Assembly (NCBI GenBank): GCA_035578175.1
Contig: JAQMRL010000022.1
Location: 1,302,001 to 1,366,000 of the forward strand
Length of the DNA: 64,000 bases
Reading direction: 5' to 3'
Source: Catonia carolina
Lineage: Eukaryota > Arthropoda > Insecta > Hemiptera > Achilidae
The notes beneath the pieces are model-generated. The model was given only the letters and a program-made list of their open reading frames with translations. It made no database searches and was not told the origin of the DNA. Shown in pieces: positions 1-12,300 of this stretch (positions are counted from its first letter, which is position 1; the number at the start of each line of letters is the position of its first letter). The position numbers were made by a program, and so were the translations under genes.

Positions 1-5
1 AAAAA

Positions 6-11
6 TTTATT
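6..11 (-). promoter_or_regulatory. possible polyadenylation signal AATAAA
   Basis: The minus-strand AATAAA lies about 100 bases downstream of the stop at 111 of the BRD7-like gene. It would support transcript termination here, but the motif is common in AT-rich DNA. Confidence 0.3.
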
Positions 12-110
12 GAACATGTTTTTTTGTATCAAAATGTGAAACAGTTTTGAAATGATTATGTAGAATCATTAATCTATTAATACCACTATACACAACATCT
101 AGTATTATAC

Positions 111-399
111 CTAAAACATTAAAATGAAGTACAAACCATAATAATCAAGAAAGCCGGTCTCAATGCCTAAATCAGAGAGAGTCTTTAATTGGGAGACATC
201 TATTTTCACATCAGTAGAAGGAGGTGGAGGAGGAGGTTTTGCTTCCATTAACTGTTTCACTCTTTCTTCCTCTTCTCTAAACTTTTTCCTTTCTTCTAGA
301 ACTTTCTTTGTTTTTCTATGATCACCTCCAGTCAATAAATCTAATAAATTGTCTACCATTGTTAAGGTATAATCACAGTCTTTTGCAAAATTTAGAATG
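111..399 (-). CDS. BRD7: BRD7 last exon seen
   Basis: Encodes SILNFAKDCDYTLTMVDNLL, then DLLTGGDHRKTKKVLEERKK, a Glu/Lys coiled region, PPPPPP, and SQLKTLSDLGIETGFLD. The last block matches LKAVTNFGVPVEVFD of human BRD7, after which that protein continues with a coiled coil. Here the frame runs to TAG at 111-113. Either a donor at 135-136 (GTTTGT) removes the tail and the gene continues off the window, or this is a short C-terminus with the polyadenylation signal at 6-11. Confidence 0.85.
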
Positions 400-3300
400 C
401 TAAAAAATAAGAAAAAGTAATTTTTAGTATACTACATCAAAAAAGTAAATAATTATGTATTAAATAAAAAAAAAATTATAAGAGTTTATTTTACAGAATT
501 AAGAATGGAAAGTTTGTACAAATAAAAAAAACAATTAAAAACAAAAGTGAAGTGTAAAGAAAAAGGACATTTATGGTTTGAAACACATGAAAATATAAAA
601 ATACACCATTTCTTCTTAAACAGATATTTCAGTTAATTAAGTAATCAATGTATCTAAAGCTAATTTTTTCTATTAGGTAACTATTAATTCTTTTAAAAAT
701 TAAATTTAATTAAAACCATTTCTATTGAGTAACTAAATCATAATAGCTTTCTTTAAACTGAAAACAAGGGGAATATAAAAATACCAATAAAAAACTAATA
801 ATAAAATAATTTTTATTTTACTTCAATTGTATATAAATAGGTTCAAAGACCTAGTTGCGAAGTACTAATTATTTCTCTGTAGTAGTGTACACGTCAGTGT
901 TTAACATAACTGGGCTTGAAAAAGTAATTCATTATAAGTAATTAAAGAGCAATAATAAACGCTCATAGACCAAGTCTGTGCAACCAAAACAATCATCATA
1001 TACCATAAAATGTAGCTCAGTCATGACAGGGGCAAACATTTTGATTCTAAGGAGGACTCAACCAGTCATATCTTGAAAAAATCAGTCGATAATATCTAGG
1101 TATAAATCAGCCAATAGGCAACAAGTTGTGTTAATAAACATGTTGAACTGAACAAACTGGAATACTGTGACCAACAGCTGTTTTAAACAGAATTGGAACC
1201 TTCAAATTTCTATTTATAATTTGATGTTTTTTAGGTCATCAGCCAAAAGGTTGGTTTGAACATCTAGAGGCTTTACTAGGTCAAATGAGGAGTGAGATGG
1301 TTTACCATTGCCTTCCTCAATGAGTGGAAAAGTATGCCTATCATCAAGCCAGGCCCTCTGAAAAGCATCTACTTTCCACCCTGCAAATGACACCTTCATT
1401 TCATTCACCAAAGGGTCTGGCTGAATAATGATGTAATTCATTACTCTCAAAGGAGATAACTCTTGACTATTGTGTTTTACACCTCTACCTCTGTTGTTCT
1501 TAAATGCTTCAGTCATAGAATTGGCTGACCATGTGATAAGAAACATCTATTTTTTCGTAGCCTTGGAACTAGCAGATAAGAGTGGAAATAATTCAACATT
1601 AACCTGCCTGTTATGGATGAACTTATTATTTATAAAAAAATACATCGTAATTAAATTAAAACATTTTATACTTGAATAAATTCTAAACACATATATCATG
1701 CGTTTTAGATGCAAAGGCTAAATAATTTGCATAAAAATTAAAAAACAATTGGGAATATTTTATAAAACATGTCAAATTTCCTCAGTTTCCAAGCCTACCA
1801 TATTTCCTCTAACCTACATTTAGCATAAGCGGTTACGATGATAAACAAATTAATCTTTTTCAAAATTAAAAACATACATTTAACAATTGAGTTTTACCTT
1901 TCAGCGTATTGTACAGCAGCTTCATCTCCATACGTCTGGAATACAAGATCAGATTCTTCCTTTGTTAAATTAGCAAATGTAGAATCATATGATGGTGCAT
2001 AAGAACCAAAAGCTCCGTAATACAATGGTTTGACTAAAACAAAAAAAAAATTACAAAAATTTAGTTGATAAATAAGCAGCCAATATTGAATAATAATTTA
2101 ATTTATTAACTAGCAAACAAAATAAAAATTTAATTTTAATATTATAATTATTTACTCGCAAAATATTATGTAAGCTCTCAAAAATATCCTCACAATATTA
2201 TTAAGAATTCAACAAAAATTTAAGCTGATAAAAATATTTACCTGTTTTGGCAACATTTCTTCTATCTTCTTTAAAGCCTTGTAACTGTCCAGTTCCATGG
2301 GTTAACTTTCCTACTAATTGTCCTAACGATACAGGTCTTTCATTTGTCTCTCGATTTATACCATCCCCTGGGACTAATATTGATAATGATGTCGAGCCAT
2401 CCTTTTTCTGTCTTAAAAATCCCATCTGAAAGGTACCACATAAATGATTAAAGAAACAATAAAATAAACGAAAAAAAAACACAAATATAACAAAAACCAG
2501 AAACCTTAAAAACACAAAGAACAGAAACGAAAAACTCTTAATCGTAATGAATTAATTTCCAAATCTCAAAAATAAAACAAGTATAGTGTAAAAGTTTAGA
2601 ATGGTCTACCACAGCACATGTAGTCTCTCTTGTCCATCTGCAAGTACTACTTGGAGTTTTATCCCCACGTAAAATTCCGAACCTTCTAATACATCAATTG
2701 CCAACCTTGAAACCAAAGACAGGCCCTAGGTTTACTGTCCATCTTACAAGTAGACCATTCTGAACTTTTACAAGCTGTACAACTGATAATAAATGAAAGA
2801 AAATTAAATAATTTGTAATGAATACTCAATGTAAACAAAAAAGTGAATTAAAAAGTGGTGATCTTACTTTAGTGTTAGGTCGTTTTAGAGAGAGCTTATC
2901 AGCAGCATGTTGAGCAGCTTTCTGAGCTTGCTCTAAAATTTCTTCAGGTGTCAAATCATCCGGAATGGCTTCAAATTTGCTCCTAAAAAAAAATCAACAA
3001 TTTATCAATAGTGAGACATAAATACACAAACATCCCATAAGGGACAAAATAAAAAATTGTATTACAAAAAGTAACACAACCAAGAGAAATAAAAACATAA
3101 TACATCATAATATGAAATCAATTTAACTTCAGATTAAAGCAAAATGTGACTAAACACCAACAAATTTAAAAGAATACTACAAATTGGTCACTTGTTTCTG
3201 GACCTTTGCTGAAAGATTTGCAGTGAACCAGGAACTACTGGAGGCTAAAAGTGCAAGACTAGATTTTACACAACAATAAAAGGAGGGAGAAACTATTTTC

Positions 3301-6300
3301 ATTTACTTTATGTAACATAACATGAAGTACTAGATAATTTAAAATTCTATGTGCACATCTCAAGAAAGCCCATCAGACATCCACCAATTACGCTCGTACT
3401 GAGATTGGGTGAAATGATCCTCCAAGGGTTTGAAAATATCACAGGGATTGGTTACACCATTGTAGTTATAAAACCTTATAATAAATGAAGCAATAATTAT
3501 CCTGGTAATTGGAATAATTAAACCAAACTACCACAAGTAATCAAAAGCATGCATGTTGGTTAACTCAAAAGGCGGGTCACATTGTTCCTATAGAAAGAAA
3601 AAATGTAACATAGACAAATGTAATTAAATAATTTAACAAAACAAAAACTACACAAATTACATGTAAAAGTTCCAATCACAACGTAAAAAGAATAAAACTA
3701 AACAAGCTAAATAGGTAAAACAAAGAAAAAGCCACTTTATTGTCCTAATTTTAGACATAGGTTCTGAAAATAACTAACTGGACTGACAGAGTATGCCTGT
3801 GATTTAATACAATTTGAAACTTTTTGATTGCATTTTTTTCGACAGGATTATAAACAATAGATCGGCAGGGGCATTTTCGTTTTCTACAGAACTAACTGTT
3901 ACAACGCATCCTGCAGGGAAAGATAGATAGCAAGAGGAAGCCCGGTAGGAGAAGAATATCCTGGCTTGGGAACTTGCGAACCTGGTTTGGTAGGAGCTCC
4001 ATGCAATTGTTCCGGTTGGCAGCGGATAAAGTCAAAATAGCCATGATGGTCGCCCACATCCGTAGCGGATAGGCACTCAAAGAAGAAGAAGAAGACAGAA
4101 CTAAAAATCTACAAAATTCTTAAATTTTCAAATGGGTCAGCGACTGCAACGTGAAAACAACTGAAACTCACCAGATCATTCAAAATGACACCTCCATCCA
4201 AAACAATGAAAGCTTTCACAAAACAGCACTACTGAGTTTTTAAGGAGACTAAATTGATTAAGTACCTATGACATTAGTGTAGTTCAGAAAACACGGTTAA
4301 AACCATAATTTTTCTATTTTCAGCATTTAATATGAAAATTAATAACGATGAATGAACCAAAGATGATTATAAAATGTTCGTTATGGGCAAAAAAATATTT
4401 TAAAGATCAGAAATTGGTGTTCCACAAAGGCAACAATAACACTGATTTTGCAAATTTTCTTTGTTTACAAACAATTGAAAATTTCAAAGACGAAAAGTTT
4501 GTGAGACTTAATCCCTACATTGAACATTTAGCTATATTCTTTTTGAACTGCAAACATTATGTATACATTGTAGAAATAAAAGTGGTGATGAGTTACTTAC
4601 TCAGGTAAAAAGTGAGGTCCTCTTCTTAAAGGTGTATCAGGGCCATCTTCATCTATTTTTTCAACACTTCCTGGAGTTTGTACATCATCCCTGTCACCAT
4701 CTTTGTCATCTCTCTCTTCTTTTACCTACATTTTAAAAACACAATAAATAAATTGTTATACACAGGAATAATAAAATAACTTCAGAAAAGAAAGTCAGCA
4801 AAAGTGATGGTGTAATTATAAAGTCAAGTGCTTATTTAATATAAACCACTGTTTTACCATTTATGGCACGTAGGCAGCTGAATTGGAAAGAAATAGCTAA
4901 AACATTATAAAAGTGTACAGGACATACTAATAATAATTTGTAATACAATGTAAGTGGGACCACTTTCTGCTTAGCCAGATGTTTTTGACACTAACAGCAC
5001 GAGTGCCAACACAGCTGCTGGCTTCAGTATGCATTCCTATTTCTATTAAAACTTGTTAAATATACTTAACCCCTTACCGGTTTATTATTTTTTTTCAGAA
5101 ATAAATACTATTTTGCTTTATATATTTTTTTGCTTTAATACAATTATTACAGCTAATTATGACCAAATTTATTAGAAGCAACATTTTTGCATGTAACATA
5201 TATTTTATTTATAATTTAAAAAATTGGTTACCTAACCCATCTTAATGTTGTATTACTAAAAAATAAAGTCTTTAAGTCCATAAAATAAAATATAAGTCCA
5301 TAATTGTTTCATTTACATAATTGAATAATAGTTTTCTAAAAAATTACTTAAAAAATACTCATAAAATAAACACTTATAAAATTCATTAAAAAAATACTTA
5401 TTAACACATAATAATCATTACATTTATAGGTTATTCGAGCACATGGACCACCGTAACTAATGACGTCACTTCGCGTTCGTGATAATATGTGTAGACTACT
5501 TTGAAGCTACGTACTAGCGCTCTATATCATTGTGAAAAACAGTGAAATTAAATACTTAATACTATCGACGTAATAAGCCGACAGAAAACAAAATAAAACG
5601 GGACAAAAACTGCCGACATAATATTCCGTCAGCGGCCTTTTTCGTGCATTATAGGTGCGACGTAATATTCTGTTGGGAACCGGCAAGGGGTTAAAATGGT
5701 ATAAAGGTATATACACCAACAGTTGAATCATTAAAAAAAAGTAGAACAGAAAATAATTTATATTATAGACCACTACACAATTTTATAATAATCTTCATCC
5801 AGTCTGTCACTGATATTTATCAGTGACAGACTGGATTAATATTTTAATATCAGTACGTCAATTAAATTTAGAGTTTAAAAGAAAAACCAAAACTTTTACT
5901 TACCTTCAAATCACTAACATCAAACCCTAGCTGTTCTTTAGGTATTTGTAACATGAATGGTAAAGAAGGAACAAGCATTCTTAATTTTTCTGGACTCATT
6001 ATTTTAACACCCGTATGAAGCAAACGTTTAGCTGCCTTGTAGTATATTGTGTCAGGATGGTTGTATACCATTGCATTACCACACATTAACTTGAAATCAT
6101 CCTGAAATACAAGTTGTTAGGTTAATAACTATATTCAACTTAATATTTTATAAATAAATTACATTAATTCTTCTTATTTATCTGTAATTACATGACTGCT
6201 TGAAAATTGCAATTTTTTAAATTTTAGTGGTTTTAATGTCTCGTAAAAAAAGTAAACATTTTAACTTTTTGACTGGCTATATGATGAGGCGACATTATCA

Positions 6301-9300
6301 CTCCTTGATTTACTCTGATTGATTCAACAAACGGCTTTCTGAAATTTTTCTGAAACAGCTGAGATAGTTTGCAGGGAGAAAAGGTTAAGTCACATCTGTT
6401 TATACAGGTTAGAGTAGAATAGATTAGGTTTTTGTGGATTTCTTTGTACTTCTGCATCATAATACGTTAACATACTAATATTTGAAGTAATTTAAAGGCT
6501 ATCAAACAAAAATTTCACAAAGAACAGTCTAGTTACATCATTACAATGTTTTTCTAAAGTCAGTCTACGCTAAGAGTACTCCGACAATACGCAATCAGCA
6601 ATACAAGTGAGCATGCGTATTAATTAAAAATACTCACAGTATAATCAAAAAATTTCCACACAGCATGACTAATTCGTTCGTTGTAAGCTTAATGTAATAA
6701 ACACGTTCAATTCATTTGTTAGAAAATGTTTCATTAATTGAACATTAATTATTTACCACTAATAACTAAAACTTTTACTATTGTTATTTTTCTTTTTCTA
6801 TTGTTACTCTTACATCGTTATTTTTCTTGACATTATTTACAATTATTATGTTATTATTTAAGAGTATGTACTACGTTTTTATTACACTCAGTTTTATTTT
6901 TGGTCACAAGTAATATAACGGACTAATGCGCTTGAATTGTAACAGGACAGTAAACGATTCCAGTGATTCATTGTTCATTTCAGATGTTTATTTTGTATCA
7001 TTAAAATTAATGTATGTAACTAGTTTAATACAACTGTTTGCACTTGCCCGTGTTTAACTCATTTTTAGTTTTTTCAGTTATCTTTTGGTACTGTATCGGT
7101 TCGTTTTGATTTTCTTCGTACACTGAACATGAAAAGTTTTGTAAGCTGTGTTTTGTTAACATGTATGGTATGAATGTGTTAAATTTTTGAAACAAAAGCG
7201 GTACACCGTTTAAAAAGTAAGCAAAAAAAATTGTTCTAAATGTCATTAACTCCCTTAGTAAGAAAAACATTGCTTTGTTAAATGTAATGGCTAAAAAAAT
7301 TAATTACGGAGTCGATTCATGAAACTATAATAATTACAAGTAATTTGAGCGATATATTTGAAAACGTTTAAAAGATAATGTTTATTTTAGCTGGATGTAG
7401 ATATATTTATGATAGAACATAGTGTAAGATAATTTTATCAGGCTGAGAGGTAGACACGCGCCAACTAGAGTAAACTTTCGTTTACAAACTAGAGGCGCTT
7501 GTCTCACAAGGAGTACTGTTACAAAAGATCGACTATAATCTTTATGCTTTAGAGTATAATGACTGCTTCCACACATATCTTTATAAAAGTGGGCCACGAT
7601 TTCCATTTCTTTCAACAGGAAGTAATTAAGTTTTGAGAACATATCGTCCATCCAATGGTAAACTCGCGAGTGTGCAAATTCTCAGTTTTACAGGAGAGCA
7701 AAAAACAAATTCAACGCTTTCTTCTTTAACACACTTCATGTATTTTAGTAACTTACAAAGGCTGTATCTCCCTTACCGAACAAGATACATATTTGCAAGT
7801 TAACTACAACATGCGTTGGGTTGTATACATCAGCACGCACTAACAAACTCATATTCGCAAATTTGTACATTCGCGAGTTTACCATTGGAGGGACGATATG
7901 CTATAGACTGTACCTTAATTATCACAAAAAATGAAAAACCCACATAGAACCACACAACAGTAAAATCTTTAAACCTTAAGCACCGGGAACCGTATATTTG
8001 AGGTCCAGGTAGTTGCGAGCTTTGAGCAGCCATATTTATAAAGCTATCAAAGCATACAATACCTCAAATTATACACGCATGTAGTCAAATTTTATATAAA
8101 ATACTATCTATTTACTTATGATACTGCTTGTGAAGTTTGCCAAACTAACGTTTGGCTTTACTAATCTTTCAGATAGTGTAACTTTGGGAATATTTCATCA
8201 TTACAGTTAGTAAAACCGTATGTCTATTTAGTGGATGTGTGTTATTGTCTGAAGAGATATCGAGTGTTTATGTCATTACTGAGCTAAGTTATGCGAATGT
8301 TTATGAGAGCATAAATTTGTTGTTTGTTTGTTGTGACACATGAATCCCCTCTTCACCCACTACTTCCTTTTACTGGTGTAATTTTTGTATTTGTATAGTA
8401 AACTATTCCCTGAAGCAAGGTTATACCTTTATTTAATAACAGTTAGCCAACCTAAGTGATTACTTCATTAGTCTTAACCAATTTTTCAGATAATGTAACT
8501 TTTGAAATATTTCATAGCGACAGTAGAGCGTAACTGATTTTCATATTTTTATATTTACAAAAACTGTACGTATTATAAAAAGCATCTGTAATTTTTTTAT
8601 AATTTTTTATCAGTAATGAACTTAGCTAAATGTATTTATTCGGGAATGTGTTTTGACATTTACAGATTATCATTAGCGTGAAAAGCGGAGCGGCACATGT
8701 GGGTTAAATCCATTTAGACCAAACTAGTAGTGATAAAATCAGAAGTCCTGTTGACAAAGATGGATCTTTTTTTTTCATACGTAAAACATAATTACACAAC
8801 TCCCTCCATTTATGCCTCTGAGATGTAATAAAATCTTTAGAGAATATTACTACAGCCTGTTTTAACACTAGCTAACTAAACAGTGAATAATGTTTAACAA
8901 AGTTTAAGGCATACAAAAAGAATTTTAAAAAACTTCCATAGAGAATTCCACTCAGCTTAGAATACTCACTCTATAAGGGTTATGTTAAAACGAATGTCAT
9001 TAAATATTATTGCTACTGTTTAAAATTGGTTTTTACTTTTTCACACAATGTCTTCAATAAATTTAAAAAAATCTTCAAAAGAAAATGTTTTAATAATTTT
9101 ATCACTCTACTTTTACCTATAACTACAAATTAATGATTAAGTATTGATTCCTTAAATTACTTACAACATAATCATTAAGAGTAGAGTAACTCATATCATC
9201 AATTTTTTGGCGCATAGAACTAAAATCCATAGGTTGTGGAATAATTTGGGAGTAGCCGGGAGCAATTTGATCTGTTACAGGCCAAGCAAAGAACTGCTGT

Positions 9301-12300
9301 GGATCTTTCTTCTCCAGTAGCCTCTGTAAGTGGTCTAATAATTTTTGTAATGGGCTCTTTTGTTCCTGCCGCATCCGAAGAAGTTGGACACACAGCCTAG
9401 GTTCTCTTACTGGACTACCTACACCTGTGGAACACAAATTAACTGATTAATCCTTTCCTTTCCTTTTTTTATGTTTATCTTTATAGCTATTATTCATTAA
9501 AATTTCATATTTTTGGTAATTAGTACTAACTAACATTTGGTATTATCACTGTTCATTGAATTATGTGTATTTCTACAAACATCAAAACAATCAAACTTTC
9601 TAGAAACAGAGAGAAAAGAAATCCAAGAAAATGGTAAGAAATATATATAGTTATTATTACTATTATTAAACTCACTGTTAGTCAATGCTATAATTAAACA
9701 AGTACTTTCTACATTTTCAGACATTATGTTGGTCATCTAGACAAAACATTCAAGAGCTTCTTCCTAACTTACAGTTCATGAAGGATTACCTGTTGGTCAA
9801 AACATCTGGCTTCACCAGGGGTCCTGAATTTTATTATCACTCTTCTTCATCATTTGCACATTTGCATTAGCATTAATATGCAAAACAGTCGCACAAAAAA
9901 TCTAAATTAGGACTATTCCTGATGTACATTAAAGAATTTTTCTTGGTTACTGAAAGTCACAGTTATATGTAAAATAAGGTTAATAAAGTAGCAGCATTCC
10001 CAGGCAGGTATGGCATTTATCGACCATTTCATCACTAAAATATATAAAACATGATATGCTTAACATAATGAACTATATACTAGTGCTTCTACAAAATTTG
10101 GTTTGAACCGAAAACGACACAAGACTAAACTATATTTTATTTGAATTAAATTCTTTAAGAGCACTAATAACATAGTTAGAATTGTATTCATAAGATTTGT
10201 TGGTTTAATTCCAGTCTTCAAACGTTAGTCCTCCATTTATTAATTGCACATATAGGCCACCAGGACATAAATGTAATGCCGGGTTCAATTTCTGGTCAGG
10301 TCAACTATTTTTTATCACTCTTCATCATCTGCATTAGCAGTACTGTGTAACAAAATTAGACATAAAAATAAACATGATAAAACTGTGTTGCAGATAATGT
10401 ATATAAATATATAATTAATATTCATTTTCTAAAACAGTCAATTTTTTATGAAACTGCTTAAAAATTATTGTAAATACAAGATTAAAATTATTACTCTACT
10501 AATACAATATTTTCAATATGATAAAATAGTTCACAATGATAATGTAAAAACATTACATCAAAAATATCTACTAAAGTATCATACCTGTCTTCAGATCATG
10601 AGTAAGGGCAATTCTTTTAGGTACGGGAGGTTCTGGCAACGATTCTTCTCCTAAACTTATATCATCTTGGCTTGATTCATCTCGTAACCGTTTTCTTTTT
10701 TCCTTTAACATACAAATAATAAATCAATAACTTGGTGTATACAGAGCTGTAACTATGAGATGCAATACACTTAATTTACACTAGCTTAATTATATTAGTT
10801 CAAATAAATCAGGAAATATTCCCAAACAAGCGATGGGTTTCACTTGTACATTATATAAATGTTATTTTAACATTTTGAAAACAAACTAAAATACTACAGC
10901 ACATTGTAAGCTTACTAAGACTATTACTATTTCGATTTGAACAAAACCAAACAGTCTATATTTACTAATTTTTTATTGTTAGGTAACATTGGATTAACAT
11001 AAATACATGTTTTCCTTCTTGCAATTGAAGGGCTGTCAGGTTGGTCACTACCTGATTTATTATGTTGGTCAGTGGTTTACCTGGAATAAATTGCAACTCT
11101 GTTCTATCATCATTGCCCCAACAGAACTACTACAACCACTTTTTGTCAGTTATTGTACTTGCAATGTATATAATCTACGTTTAGTAAATGTAAATAAATA
11201 AATAAGACAATGCTTAACAAACATTAGATTAAACCAAGATAAGTTTAGGTTAGCCATTAATTCAATTAAAGTATTGAAATCAAATTAATATTGAAATCAC
11301 AGCTTCTCAAAACAATCAGTATGAAAGATTAAAAAACTCAAATAAACTGAATGTTTATATACCACAATAACCATTAAAATGATGAGTAACTCGAACTGTT
11401 AATCAATTACAGTTAGAAAACAAATAAATTGATACAAAAGATTTTATGGAAGCTGAGAACGCTGTGATTCCAGTTATTGAAAGTAAATTATGTAAATATT
11501 TATCTAATATGATACAACAGAATAGTACCCATAAAATACATATTTTCAGTACAGAAATCTGTGTATTATTTATAACTTACAAAAAAACATAACCTTAAAA
11601 GAACATTATGGGAAAATACAATACTTTTCCTTATTAAACAAGAGTTTAATTTATGTGATTTCATTATACAAGGAAATTTTCTAGAACATAATCCTTGCAT
11701 AAACTGAGGGCACACTGACAAGACTAAATTTATGTTTTACTGTATACGTTAACTATAATAATGCTGGAAAGCCAATATTTCATGTTACCTTATGATGGTG
11801 TTTCTTCTTTTTTTCATGTTTATCTCTGTCTTTTTCCTTCTTCTTCTTCTTCTTTTTAGCTTTTTTATGAAGTTTATCTTCAACTTTAGCAGATGCATTT
11901 TGGAAGGAAGCAACTGAATGCATGGACTCTTCGTCACCAGCCCCAGTAACGCTGTAGTTCTGAGGGGGCAGTGAATCACTGCTGTGTTCTGGAGTAGATG
12001 AACTTCCAACCTTCAGGATCAATTTTAATCCAGCAGGTCTCTCTGCAATATTCAATTTATATTTATAAGTAAAATAGATTCTGTTCAAATAAGTAAATTA
12101 AATTAATACGTTAAAAAGAGCATCAGGTTTATCTGAACTCTGAAGCAAAGTGCACATGACGGTATTATTGTGCAGTGTAAATTATTAAAAAATTACAAAA
12201 CACACCCAGGTAGTCTATAAATCACACAAACTGATCAACATTAATAGTAATCACAGAACAAAACAAGTAATACATGTCTCCAGAAACAAGCCCCACCCAA

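Noticed and set aside
1214..1546. 110-residue frame on the minus strand
   Set aside because: It belongs to a repeat whose other three copies have stops, so it is not treated as a gene.
11785..12009. 74-residue second minus-strand frame over the Lys-rich BRD7 exon
   Set aside because: It is the +1 shadow of the real exon; the AAG-rich sequence keeps several frames open.
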